Assembly (NCBI RefSeq): GCF_001746365.1 | Contig: NZ_MJAJ01000001.1 | Location: forward strand, 193,182 to 257,181 | Source of the DNA: Streptomyces sp. LUP30 | GTDB taxonomy: Bacteria > Actinomycetota > Actinomycetes > Streptomycetales > Streptomycetaceae | Direction of reading: 5' to 3' | Length of the DNA: 64,000 bases | Shown: piece by piece, positions 53,647-62,982 of the stretch | Layout: every line of letters starts with the position of its first letter | Position numbering within the stretch: the stretch's first letter is position 1 | Translations under genes and position numbers: made by a program | Notes under the pieces: model-generated | Told to the model about the DNA's origin: nothing | The model's database searches: none | What the model saw: only the letters and a program-made list of their open reading frames with translations

Positions 53647-56600
53647 TCACGCCCCGAGATGGATGTGGCAGGCCCAGCCCCGCGGGTCGTCCGGGTACCG
53701 TGCGCGGATCGCCGTCACCGCGTGATGCAGTGCCTCGGACGCCCAGTCCGCGTCCGCCCGCCCCTCCCCCAGCAGCCCGGCGTACACGAGGTCGACGAGT
53801 CTGGGGGTGACCGGATCGACGGTGGGCCACAGGGTGGCGATCACATGGCGGTAGCCGATCACCTGCATGGCGGCAGCCAGATGAACCGACTCCTCCGTCA
53901 GGCGCGCGCTGCCCGCGGACGTCTGGCATGCGGACAGAAAGGCGAGTTCGGTGCGGGGCAGCCGCAGGTCGACCAACTCCGCAATCGTCAGGGGGTGCTG
54001 CTGCCAGTCCCATGGGAAGAGCGCGCTCTCCGCGGGGTTGTCGCCGTTCTGGGCCGCATGGCAGGCGAGGTGCACCCAGGGGAAGTCGGGCAGGTGCCTC
54101 TTGATCGTCTGGTGGGTCGCCTGTTCGCCGGTCAGGTGCACGGCTCGTGCGGGGGGACGCACCCTGCGGGCGAGGGCGGCGACCTCCCGGGGCACGGCGG
54201 GCAGCCGGCCCAGGCCGGGCGTGTGCGGCAACGCCACCACCAGGTGATCGGGTCGTGTCTCTCGCACGCCGTCGCGGGCGCGCAGGAGGGCGCCGATCGT
54301 GGGGATGTAGGACGACACGACCCGTGCGAGGACGCAGGCGTCGGGCTCGGCGTTCTCCCGGGCGCCGGCGGCGTGCAGCGGCAGGAAGGCCAGGACGCCG
54401 AGGGGGCACCACCACACACGTGGCCAGGTCGTCGCGGGGGAACCCGTATGGCCGAGGAGGTCAAGGACGGGGCGGCCGACAGTCGTCCACAGCCAGTCCA
54501 GCACATCGAGCATGGCCTCTCGTCCGTCCATCCGCCCGGTGTCCGCGTCGGGTGGCGCGCCGGCGGTTGAGGCGAGGCACAGGTTGGCCCGGCGTAGCGC
54601 TTCGGCGTGGTCCATGTCGGGCAGCCGCACCACGCGTGGCTGCCGGTCGTCCGAGGTGAGCAGAAGGGCGCAGCAACCGAGTCTGCTGCTGTTGACGATG
54701 ACCACGGCGCCGTCGCGTGCGGCCGTGCGCAGCTCGTCGAAAGGGGTGGGGGCGAGGAACCGTTCGCATCCGTCCAGTGCGCGGACGCGGTCGACGAGTT
54801 CGTCCCATGCCCGGGCCAGTCGACGCCTCTGCTCCAGCGCCTCGCCCACCAGTGCGTCTCCGCGGGCTTCGGAGGCGGGCCGGCGGCTCGACCAGGCTGC
54901 CGGGTGGTCGAGTTGGCGGCGGATCTCCGACATGCGGCGGGAGAGTTCCGGGGAGGCCTCGGCGAGGCTGGTGAGATCGCTGCGCAGGCGCAGGGTCTGG
55001 GCCCACAGCAACGACCGTCCGTGCTCGGCGAGTTCCACCGCGCGGGAGGGATCTCCGGCCGCGACCGCTGCAGCGACGGCGTCCGAGACGAGGCCGCTCC
55101 ACCGGGCCAGAGCGTGCTCCTGGGTCGCGCGGTCCAGACCTTGCCAGGCGAGCGCGGGCAGCAGTGCGACCGCCGCGTCGTACCCCCGGCTCGCCTCCCG
55201 CACGTCCCCCGCTTCCCAGGCGCGGCGGCCCCACTGATGCGCCGAGCCGATCCGGGTGTCCAACGAGGTGGTCGGGCTCTGGGCCGCCTCCCGTGCGCAC
55301 TTCACCGCCTCCTGCCCGTCGCGGTCCGCGCCGTCGCGCTCGTACCGGGTATGGAGCATGGTGCCGAGGTTGGCCAGGTAGGTGCCGTGATCCGGGTGAC
55401 TCACGGGGACCGCCGCGACGGCGGCACGGGCCACCTCGATCGCCTCGTCCAGGGCGGCCGCGTCGCCGCCGACGTCGAATCTGCTCTGCAGGGCGAGAGC
55501 CAGGTCGCAGAGGTAGGCGGGGCGGTTCGGGTCGCGGGCCTGGCTGGTGGCCACCGCTTCACGGGCCGTGTCGACGGCCGCCAGGCCGTCGCGTTCGTCA
55601 TGTCCTGCTTCGTAGCTCATGTGCAGGGCGAGCCCGTGGTTGGAGAGGTACATGGGGCGGTCGAGATGGTCCACGGGCGTGTGCCGGACCGCCGCCTGTC
55701 CGGTCAGGACCGCCTCGCGCAGGTGACCTCGGTCGCCGGTGAGTTCGTACATGACCTGCAGGGAGGTGCCGAGGGTGTCGAGACAGGAGGCGTGGACGGG
55801 GGTGTCCGACGTAGTGAGCCGCACCGCCTCGCGGGCGGCGGTCACGGCTTCCTCCAGGTCCCGGCGCACCTGGTTGCGCTCGTACCTGATCCGCAGGGTG
55901 AGGGCCAGGTTGGCCAGGTATCCGGCCCGCTGGGGGTGGTCGGCCGGGGCGTCGCGCACCGCCGAGCGTTCCGTTCGAACGGCCTCGTCGAGGGCCTCCT
56001 CGTCGCCGGTCGACTCGAACCGCAGACGCAGCGCCATGCCGAGCGCGGACTTGCGGAAAGCTCGGTCGGCGCGTGCAACGGTGGTGTCGGCCGCCGCGCT
56101 GCGACCGGCTCGCACGGCCTCTTCGAGGTCGTCCCGGTCGGCGGTGCGCTCGTAGCGCACCCGCAGGGCCGTGGCCAGGTTCGCCAGGTACAGCATCCGG
56201 TCGGGGTGATCGTCGGGGGTGTGCTCCAGCGCGCCGCGCGTGAGCTGGACGGCTTCGTCCAGGTCGTCGGCGTCACCGCTGTGTTCATGCCTGGTCCGCA
56301 GCGCGATCCCGAGATTGGACAGGTAGATCGCGGCCTCGGGGCAGTCGTCGGCGGCGGCCTCGACGGCTGCTCGCGAGGCGCGGACGGCCTCCTCGAGGTC
56401 GGGGACCGACCCGCGGCGCTCATACCGCGTTCTCAGAGCGAGCCCCAGGTTCGACCAGTACATGGCGATGTCCGGGTCGTCCCGCGCGGTGGCGACGGCG
56501 CTGCGCCCGACGGCGATCGCCTCGTCCAGGTCCGTGAGCGCACCGCCGCGGTCGTACCTGGCCCGCAGGGCGCCGCCGAGGTTCGACAGGTACATCGCGT

Positions 56601-57558
56601 GGTGGGGGTCCGCTGCGTCGGTGTCCCGAACGCAGGAGCGTGCCAGCGCGATCGCCTCCTGAAGGACTGCCGCGTCGGACGTCTGCTCGTAGCGGACGCG
56701 CAGGGCCAGTGCGAGGTTGCCGGAGAACATGGGCCGGTCCGGGTCGTCCGGCGGGGCGCGGTGCAGTGCGGCCCGCCCGGTGCGGATCGCTTCGTCGAGG
56801 TCACCGGGGTCCGCGGACCGTTCGAAACGGGCGCGAAGTGCGTTGCCCAGATTGGACAGGTAGAGGGCGTGGTCGGGGTGAGGTTCGGGGACGGCGCGCA
56901 CGGCCGCCCTGGCGCAGCGAACGGCTGCGTCGATGTCGGCCGGGGCTCCGCTGCGTTCGAAGCGGGTGTGCAGGGAGTTGGCGAGGGTGGACAGGTGCAG
57001 GGCACGGTCGGGGTGGTCGGCGGGGGTCGCCCGCACGGAGGCCCGGCCGGCGCGTACCGCCTCGTCGAGGTCCTGGACGTCTCCGCCCCACTCGTACCTC
57101 GAGCGCAGTGCCAGCCCCAGGTCGGTCAGCAGCACGGCTCGCTGCGGGTGCCGTGCGCTCAGTGCCGCGACGGCCCGCCCGAACATGCGGACGGCGGCGT
57201 CCAGTTCCTCCGCGGCGGACTCGGTCGGCAGCTGCAGACAGCGGCGCCAACGCGCGGTGGCGACGGCTGCGGCGAGGGCGCTCGGCCCGGCGCCACGGGC
57301 GGGTCCGCGCCGCCGCAGCCGCTCCTCCAGTTCGGCGAGGCGACGCCCGACCGCGGAGGCGAGGAGGCCGTCCTCGTCGCCTTCGAGGGATCGTTGCAGC
57401 TTGCGGCGCAGTACGTCGATGCGCTCGTCCTCGCTCGTCCGGTGCTCTCCGGTGTCGATGGCTGCTCCTGTGAGGGTGCGGTGGTCAGTCGGTCCTGTCC
57501 GTCCGATTCCGGCAATCGCGCGCGAGACGGCCGTATGGGCCGTCGGAGGGATGAACAT
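53647..57558 (-). CDS. CHAT domain protein 2 with TPR-like array
   Basis: 1303 residues if it starts at ATG 57558, which lacks a ribosome-binding site. An in-frame ATC at 57459 has AGGAG six bases upstream and would give 1270. After an N-terminal helix it contains about 14 repeats of roughly 45 residues with the pattern LSNLGNALRARFERSADPGD, typical of TPR/kinesin-light-chain-like arrays. It ends with a CHAT domain with His 1167 in HLACHA and Cys 1211 in LSACQTSAG. The array probably binds a partner or foreign protein and the protease then acts. It is divergent from CHAT 3 through a 64-bp region. Confidence 0.92.
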   Translation of the reverse strand: MFIPPTAHTAVSRAIAGIGRTGPTDHRTLTGAAIDTGEHRTSEDERIDVLRRKLQRSLEGDEDGLLASAVGRRLAELEERLRRRGPARGAGPSALAAAVATARWRRCLQLPTESAAEELDAAVRMFGRAVAALSARHPQRAVLLTDLGLALRSRYEWGGDVQDLDEAVRAGRASVRATPADHPDRALHLSTLANSLHTRFERSGAPADIDAAVRCARAAVRAVPEPHPDHALYLSNLGNALRARFERSADPGDLDEAIRTGRAALHRAPPDDPDRPMFSGNLALALRVRYEQTSDAAVLQEAIALARSCVRDTDAADPHHAMYLSNLGGALRARYDRGGALTDLDEAIAVGRSAVATARDDPDIAMYWSNLGLALRTRYERRGSVPDLEEAVRASRAAVEAAADDCPEAAIYLSNLGIALRTRHEHSGDADDLDEAVQLTRGALEHTPDDHPDRMLYLANLATALRVRYERTADRDDLEEAVRAGRSAAADTTVARADRAFRKSALGMALRLRFESTGDEEALDEAVRTERSAVRDAPADHPQRAGYLANLALTLRIRYERNQVRRDLEEAVTAAREAVRLTTSDTPVHASCLDTLGTSLQVMYELTGDRGHLREAVLTGQAAVRHTPVDHLDRPMYLSNHGLALHMSYEAGHDERDGLAAVDTAREAVATSQARDPNRPAYLCDLALALQSRFDVGGDAAALDEAIEVARAAVAAVPVSHPDHGTYLANLGTMLHTRYERDGADRDGQEAVKCAREAAQSPTTSLDTRIGSAHQWGRRAWEAGDVREASRGYDAAVALLPALAWQGLDRATQEHALARWSGLVSDAVAAAVAAGDPSRAVELAEHGRSLLWAQTLRLRSDLTSLAEASPELSRRMSEIRRQLDHPAAWSSRRPASEARGDALVGEALEQRRRLARAWDELVDRVRALDGCERFLAPTPFDELRTAARDGAVVIVNSSRLGCCALLLTSDDRQPRVVRLPDMDHAEALRRANLCLASTAGAPPDADTGRMDGREAMLDVLDWLWTTVGRPVLDLLGHTGSPATTWPRVWWCPLGVLAFLPLHAAGARENAEPDACVLARVVSSYIPTIGALLRARDGVRETRPDHLVVALPHTPGLGRLPAVPREVAALARRVRPPARAVHLTGEQATHQTIKRHLPDFPWVHLACHAAQNGDNPAESALFPWDWQQHPLTIAELVDLRLPRTELAFLSACQTSAGSARLTEESVHLAAAMQVIGYRHVIATLWPTVDPVTPRLVDLVYAGLLGEGRADADWASEALHHAVTAIRARYPDDPRGWACHIHLGA

Positions 57559-57622
57559 GGGACGAGTTGGATACCACAGACAGGGTGCGGGGCCGGTGCC
57601 GCGAGCGAGGGGGGTACGTCGC

Positions 57623-60592
57623 ATGCCGTCTGACGGAGTCGGGGTTCCACAGGACGTCCTGCGCGCGCTGTACGAGGAGGCCGTCGATCTTCTGGAGCAG
57701 GCCCGCGGGCGACGTGACGAACGCCTGCTGTCGCGTGCCGTGGAACTGCTCGAACGCTGCGCCGACGCCACGGGCGGCTCCGCGAGGACACGCGCTGCCG
57801 CACTGTCGGCCCTGGACGTGGCGTTGAAGACCCGATACGCCTGGACCGGGGAGCTCGACGACCTGCGGCGCGCGGCGCGGGCCGGTCGGGCGGCGCTCGA
57901 CGTCTCTGGCGAGGGCGGCCCGGACCGGGCGGCAGCCATGGTGAACCTCGCCGACTCCTTGCGTGTGCTGGCCGAACGGACCGGGGACGACGCCGCGTTG
58001 GACGAAGCCGTCCGGCTGGGCGAGGCCGTGGACGCACAGGGCCACACCGAACCGGTGCTGCGCGTCGTGACGCTGAACAACCTCGGGCTGTGCCTGCGCG
58101 TACGGTTCGAGGCTGCCGGCGACCTCGCCGACGTCCGGCGCGCGGCCCTCGTCGGACAGCGGGCCGTGGACGCGATGCCGGACCGCTACCCCGATGCGGC
58201 GTCCGTGCTGTCGAACCTCGCGGGCACCCATCAGACGTGGTTCGAACGCACCCACGAACGCTCCGCCCTGGACCGGGCCGTGGACCTGGGCCGCCGAGCG
58301 GTGAAGGCCGCGCCCGACGGCAGTCCGTCCCGTGCGGCCATCCTGTCGAATCTGGGGACCGCGTTGCAGATCCGCTGCGAGGCCACCGGTGACAGCGCGG
58401 ATCTGCGCGAGGCCATCGAGGTCGGCGCGGCCGCGGTGGAGGCCACGGACGCACGCGACCCAGCGCTGGCGGTCCGTCTCACCAATCTCGGTACCGCCCA
58501 TGTGACCCGTTTCGGCATCAGCGGTGATCCCGGGGATCTCGACGCGGCGATCAGGGCGTTGGAACGGGCGATCGACAACACCGGCGAGGACGATCCCGCC
58601 CTGGCGGGCCGGCTGGCCAACCTGTGCGTGGCGGCCCGGCTGCGCTTCGAGGAGGGCGGGACCGCGTCGGACCTCGACCTGGCCGTGACCGCCGGCCGAG
58701 GGGCCGTTCGGCCTCGCCGGTCCGACCGCGTGACGCCGGCCGGGCACCTGTCCAACCTCGGCGCGGCACTGCGGGCCCGGTTCCGGTTGCACCGGGACCC
58801 CGCCGACGCGGAGGAGTCCGCGGCGGTCTTCCGCCAGGCCCTGGACAAGAGCCCCGCCGATCACCCGCAGCGCGCGGTCTTCCTGTCCAATCTCGGCGGG
58901 GTGCTGTACGAGTACGCCGGGGCCGGGGGCCCGGCGGCGCCGGCGGACCTCGCCACCCGTGCGGTGAGCGCCTTCCGGGAGGCGGCCGAGCTGCCCACCG
59001 CGCGCACCCGGGTGCGGGTGGCGACCGCCGCCGCCTGGGGGCGTGTGGCGGCCGAGCGCGGCGACTTCGGCACCGCCGTCCAGGGCCTGGAACTGGCCGT
59101 GGGGCAGCTCGGGCTGCGTGCGCCCAGGGAACTGGGCCGAGAGGACCAGGAGCGGGAACTGGCCGAGCACACCGAGCTCGCCTCCGACGCCGCGGCCTGC
59201 GCCATCCGCCTCGGTGACCTCCGGCGGGCGGTCACCCTGCTGGAGCAGGGACGTGGCGTCCTGCTCGGGCAGGCTCTGGACGCCCGCGCCGACCTCACGG
59301 CCCTGCGCCGCCGCGATGCCGGCCTCGCCGACCGTTTCGACGACGTGTGCCGCGGCCTGGACGGCGCAACGCCCGGCCTGGATCGTGCCGGTGCCGTCCG
59401 GGAACGCAGAGAGCTGGCCGATGCCTTCGACTCCGTCCTTCGGGCGATCCGCGCGCTGCGCGGCTTCGAGACCTTCCTCGCCCCGCCCGCCCTCGACGAG
59501 TTGGCGCCGCCGCCGGGCGCCGGGCCCGCGATCCTGGTCAACCTGAGCGAACTGGGCTCGGACGCCCTGGTCGTGGCCGGTGGCCGTCGTCCGTCCCGAG
59601 TCCCTTTGCCGCTCGCGACGCCGCAAGCGGTCCGCGCCCAGGTGTCGGCACTTCTCACCACCCTCGAGGCCATCAGGAACCAGGACACCGCCGACCGCGG
59701 CGCACGCAGGAGGGAGGAACAGCGCGTCCTGGCCGTGCTCGGCTGGCTGTGGGACGCGGTGACGGGACCGGTCCTGCGCCACCTGGACGTACCCGTGACC
59801 GCTGATCCCGGCCGGCGGCCCCGCGTCTGGTGGATCCCGACCGGCCTGCTGTCCTTCCTGCCGTTGCACGCCGCGCAACCCATGGACGCGGACGGGCGCG
59901 CGGAGGAGGGCGGAGCGCTCGACCTCGTGGTGTCCTCCTACAGCCCGACCCTGCGCAGCCTGTCGTTCGCCGGTCGCCCGCGGCAGCCGGGCGAGGACCG
60001 TCTGCTGGTCGTCTCCGCGTCGGGCGTGCCGGGGCACGGCGCGCTGCCCGCCACCCGCCGGGAGGCCGAACGTCTCGGCCGCCTGCCGGTGGCCACGACG
60101 GCCATGACGCAGGCGGCGGCCACACGGGACCGGGTCCTCGCCGCGCTGGCGCACCACAGCTGGGCGCACTTCGCCTGTCACGCCACCACCGACACCGCCT
60201 ACCCCTCGCGCAGCGCGCTGGTGCTGGGCGACCACGACGACGCGCCGCTGCGGGTGTCGGACATCGTCGCGGCACGGCTGGACGGCGCCAAGGTCGCGTA
60301 CCTGTCGGCCTGTTCGACGGCGCAGGGGGCGGCGCTGCTCCCGGACGAGGGCATCCACATCACCTCCGCGTTCCACCTGGCGGGCTACCGGCACGTGGTG
60401 GGAACCCTGTGGCCCGTCGACGACCACCCGGCCGGCCGGATCACCCGTGACTTCTACCAGGAAGTCGGCGCCGGCGGCGGACTCGCCGCCGAGGCGGCCG
60501 CGCCCGCGCTGCACGGGGCGGTGCACCATGCGCGACGGCGGATGCCCGACCATCCGAGCGTCTGGGCCGCGCACGTCCACGTCGGCGTCTGA
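57623..60592 (+). CDS. CHAT domain protein 3 with TPR-like array
   Basis: 989 residues from ATG 57623, with GAGGGGGG upstream. It begins VLRALYEEAVDLLEQARGRR and then has about nine TPR-like repeats (LNNLGLCLRVRFEAAGDLAD, LSNLGTALQIRCEATGDSAD). A connecting helical region (ELASDAAACAIRLGDLRRAV, LLEQGRGVLLGQALDA) leads to the CHAT domain with His 853 in HFACHA and Cys 897 in LSACSTA. It has the same design as CHAT 2 but is shorter. It is convergent with the CATRA gene, ending 20 bp from it. Confidence 0.92.
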   Translation: MPSDGVGVPQDVLRALYEEAVDLLEQARGRRDERLLSRAVELLERCADATGGSARTRAAALSALDVALKTRYAWTGELDDLRRAARAGRAALDVSGEGGPDRAAAMVNLADSLRVLAERTGDDAALDEAVRLGEAVDAQGHTEPVLRVVTLNNLGLCLRVRFEAAGDLADVRRAALVGQRAVDAMPDRYPDAASVLSNLAGTHQTWFERTHERSALDRAVDLGRRAVKAAPDGSPSRAAILSNLGTALQIRCEATGDSADLREAIEVGAAAVEATDARDPALAVRLTNLGTAHVTRFGISGDPGDLDAAIRALERAIDNTGEDDPALAGRLANLCVAARLRFEEGGTASDLDLAVTAGRGAVRPRRSDRVTPAGHLSNLGAALRARFRLHRDPADAEESAAVFRQALDKSPADHPQRAVFLSNLGGVLYEYAGAGGPAAPADLATRAVSAFREAAELPTARTRVRVATAAAWGRVAAERGDFGTAVQGLELAVGQLGLRAPRELGREDQERELAEHTELASDAAACAIRLGDLRRAVTLLEQGRGVLLGQALDARADLTALRRRDAGLADRFDDVCRGLDGATPGLDRAGAVRERRELADAFDSVLRAIRALRGFETFLAPPALDELAPPPGAGPAILVNLSELGSDALVVAGGRRPSRVPLPLATPQAVRAQVSALLTTLEAIRNQDTADRGARRREEQRVLAVLGWLWDAVTGPVLRHLDVPVTADPGRRPRVWWIPTGLLSFLPLHAAQPMDADGRAEEGGALDLVVSSYSPTLRSLSFAGRPRQPGEDRLLVVSASGVPGHGALPATRREAERLGRLPVATTAMTQAAATRDRVLAALAHHSWAHFACHATTDTAYPSRSALVLGDHDDAPLRVSDIVAARLDGAKVAYLSACSTAQGAALLPDEGIHITSAFHLAGYRHVVGTLWPVDDHPAGRITRDFYQEVGAGGGLAAEAAAPALHGAVHHARRRMPDHPSVWAAHVHVGV

Positions 60593-60612
60593 CGTGCCGC
60601 GACACCTGGGCG

Positions 60613-62355
60613 TCATCTCGGGATCCACAGCCAGGCCTGCGCCTGGAACTCCTTGACCTTGACCGGGCACCGCTCGAAATGCCGCGCGTCCAGCCCCGGA
60701 TATCCCTCGCCGACGACGTACTCGTACAACTGGTCGGAGACCAGCACGGCGAGGTCGGCTTCGGGGTGATCGGTCAGGGCGTCGCGCAGCACGTCGCTGT
60801 TCAGCAGTCGGCTGACCTCCACGATCGTGGCCCCGGAGAAGCCGAGCGCCGCGAGCCCGACCGGCCCGAAGGCCGTGGAGAGACGCAGCCGCATACGGTC
60901 GCGGAAGCGGGCGTTGTCCGCCGCCAGGTGTTCATGCCAGGACACGAGCAGCCGGGGAAGCGCCCGGTGCAGTTCCACGTCCCCCGGGAGGAAGACGTTC
61001 ATCCCGTCACCGGTCTCCTGCCGGTCGGTCCTCTCCAGAGGGCAGTGCAGGTCGTCGAGAACCTCCCGCACCAGGGCGGCGAGGCGCTCCTGCACCGAGG
61101 TCTTCTCGGGGGAGGTACGGCTGCTGTAGCGCTCGATGTCCACGGCGAAGCCCATGCGCGCGCTGATGCGGCCTGGCGTGCCGCGCTGTGCGGTGGGCGG
61201 GGTCTCCGGCCGGCGGGCACGGTCCACCGGGGGCGGAGCAGGGGTGTCCGGCTGTGCCCGCCCCATGTCGATGGGGCCCTGCCGGGCGAGCCGGCCGAAC
61301 TCCCGTGCCGTCTCGCGCGCCGCCTCCAGGTACTCCGCGTCGTCGCCCAGTTGGCCGGCCAGCCAGTCGGAGAGCCGCCGGTCGCTGCCGAACGGTGCGG
61401 CGAGCGCGTCGGCCATATTGTCCGCCGCGATCTGCACGGTGCGCCGCATGGTGCGCACGTCCCTCGCAGCGGACGTCAGGTCGGCCTCGTCCAGCCGCAG
61501 CCCGAGCAGGGCGGCCGGATCGGACGACTCGCGCTCCAGTGCCGCCCGTACTTGCGCGACGTGGTCGTTCGCCCCGTCGATGAGACGCCTGAGCTGTTCG
61601 CCGTCCCCCCGTACCCGGGCCTGGTAGCGGAGTTTCGCCGCGTGCATCAGGTAGCGGCCCAGCGGCGGCAGCGCCGGATCGCCCTGACTCCATGTCCAAG
61701 CACTCAGCTCGGCGTCCCGGTCCTCGGGGGCGATCACCACGACGCGCCGCCGTCCGGCCTGTCCGTCGTCCGGCGACACCTCCCATACGGCGAACCCGTC
61801 CTCGGTGGTCCAGCCTCGCTGCCACCAGTACGGGACGTGGTCGGCGCCGGGCAGCACCGCGCGCACCTCGTGGGCGATCTCGTCGAGCGGTGGGATCGGC
61901 CGGCCGGCGAACTTCGCCTGGCAGACACGCACGACGCCGAGCAGCGCGTCCGTGCCCGCTGCGGCGAGCTCGTCCCACCAGCGGTCGAACTCGACCCAGC
62001 CGGGCGGCGAAGCGGAGCCGATGCGCAGACGGCGGGACGGTGTGTCGAGCGGGGCGGCGAACGCCATCGACAGGTTCACCACGTCGTGTTCGCGACGCAC
62101 GATGGCCTGGTAGTTGGCGGTCCGGTCCTCGATCGCCGCGGCGGGCCGCCCGGGCTTCAGCGCGTCGGCGTCCGGCGGCAGCCTGGTCGGCAGGCCGGTG
62201 CTCGGGATCTCGTCGACCATGCCCAGAACGTTCCGGCACCGGTCCCAGACGCCGAGGATCTGGTGGTAGGCGCGCTTGCTGTGCGGCCCGTCGGTCGGCG
62301 CGAAGACGTGGACGACGAGTTCCTGGTCAGCCAGCGGACGTGCCGTCACCGTCAC
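60613..62355 (-). CDS. CATRA-like protein with C-terminal class III nucleotide cyclase domain
   Basis: 580 residues. The N-terminal half (about 10-245: ELVVHVFAPTDGPHSKRAYH, WDELAAAGTDALLGVVRVCQ) fits the CATRA (caspase and TPR repeat-associated) domain as I remember it. The middle is helical. After a Pro-rich linker (365-395) comes a cyclase-like domain (about 398-578). Asp 406 in FAVDIERYSSR and Asp 450 in ETGDGMNVFLP occupy the two metal-binding positions of class III cyclases, and K566/K568 (VKVKEFQ) is in the position of the base-selecting Lys. It probably makes a cyclic nucleotide. It overlaps the small gene upstream by 29 bases. GTG 62355 or GTG 62349 both follow GGGAGG. Confidence 0.8.
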   Translation of the reverse strand: MTVTARPLADQELVVHVFAPTDGPHSKRAYHQILGVWDRCRNVLGMVDEIPSTGLPTRLPPDADALKPGRPAAAIEDRTANYQAIVRREHDVVNLSMAFAAPLDTPSRRLRIGSASPPGWVEFDRWWDELAAAGTDALLGVVRVCQAKFAGRPIPPLDEIAHEVRAVLPGADHVPYWWQRGWTTEDGFAVWEVSPDDGQAGRRRVVVIAPEDRDAELSAWTWSQGDPALPPLGRYLMHAAKLRYQARVRGDGEQLRRLIDGANDHVAQVRAALERESSDPAALLGLRLDEADLTSAARDVRTMRRTVQIAADNMADALAAPFGSDRRLSDWLAGQLGDDAEYLEAARETAREFGRLARQGPIDMGRAQPDTPAPPPVDRARRPETPPTAQRGTPGRISARMGFAVDIERYSSRTSPEKTSVQERLAALVREVLDDLHCPLERTDRQETGDGMNVFLPGDVELHRALPRLLVSWHEHLAADNARFRDRMRLRLSTAFGPVGLAALGFSGATIVEVSRLLNSDVLRDALTDHPEADLAVLVSDQLYEYVVGEGYPGLDARHFERCPVKVKEFQAQAWLWIPR

Positions 62356-62701
62356 CTCCCGGGCCGTCCGAGGAGGCGTCGGCCCGCTCCTGCTGTTGCC
62401 GCTCCTGCTGGCGGCCGAGCGCGTGCACCAGGTGGTTGGCCCGGTCCCGGGTCTCCTCCGGAACCGGGATCACCGACTTGGCGCCGATCCGGGTGATCCG
62501 TACCGGCCCGGTCAGTTCCAGCTCGGCGGTGGCCTCGCGCAGGGCGTCGCCGTCCCCCCGTGCGACGGCGTCGGCCAGCGAGTCGACGATCGAGTCGACC
62601 TGCTCCCAGCGCTGCGGCGCGAGTTCCCACTCGATCAGATCCTTCAGAACGTCGACGGCGTCGTCGCGGGACTCGCCGTCGATCGGTGCCCCACCGGACA
62701 T
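62327..62701 (-). CDS. CATRA-associated small protein
   Basis: 124 residues from ATG 62701, with GGAAGGGGG upstream. It has a helical core (DDAVDVLKDLIEWELAPQRW, EQVDSIVDSLADAVARGDGD, LREATAELELTGPVRITRIG) and a charged C-terminal helix (RDRANHLVHALGRQQERQQQ). Small proteins of this type are found directly before CATRA genes, and here the 3' end overlaps the CATRA start by 29 bases, so the two are produced together. Possibly a regulator or structural partner; this is inference. Confidence 0.7.
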   Translation of the reverse strand: MSGGAPIDGESRDDAVDVLKDLIEWELAPQRWEQVDSIVDSLADAVARGDGDALREATAELELTGPVRITRIGAKSVIPVPEETRDRANHLVHALGRQQERQQQERADASSDGPGGDGDGTSAG

Positions 62702-62982
62702 GTACGCCCCCTTCCGCCGAACTCGTCGGCGCTGGCTCACTGTAGCTTTCTCGTCACACTGTGCCGCCTCGCCCCGCTCTCCGTCAGCCTTCACCGACAA
62801 AGGCGAAAGCCGCCCGGCGGGACGGGTGTTCGGGGTGGCGCGTTTGCGCGCCGGGGACGCCCTGCGGCGTGGGACGGGCGAGCACGGCAGCGCGTCCGGT
62901 TGCGGGGCTCCCCTCGCGTTCGCACGCCGTACACGTGGTTCACGGACGCTCCCGCCCGAACTCCTTCGCGCCGGGGCCGCAG

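Noticed and set aside
53647..57558. Repetitive DNA at about 135-bp spacing as a mobile or CRISPR repeat
   Set aside because: The periodicity comes from coding of degenerate TPR-like repeats in CHAT 2.
54607..57633. A 1008-codon plus-strand open frame opposite CHAT 2
   Set aside because: Antisense shadow with no domain motifs; the minus strand carries the TPR repeats and the CHAT active site.
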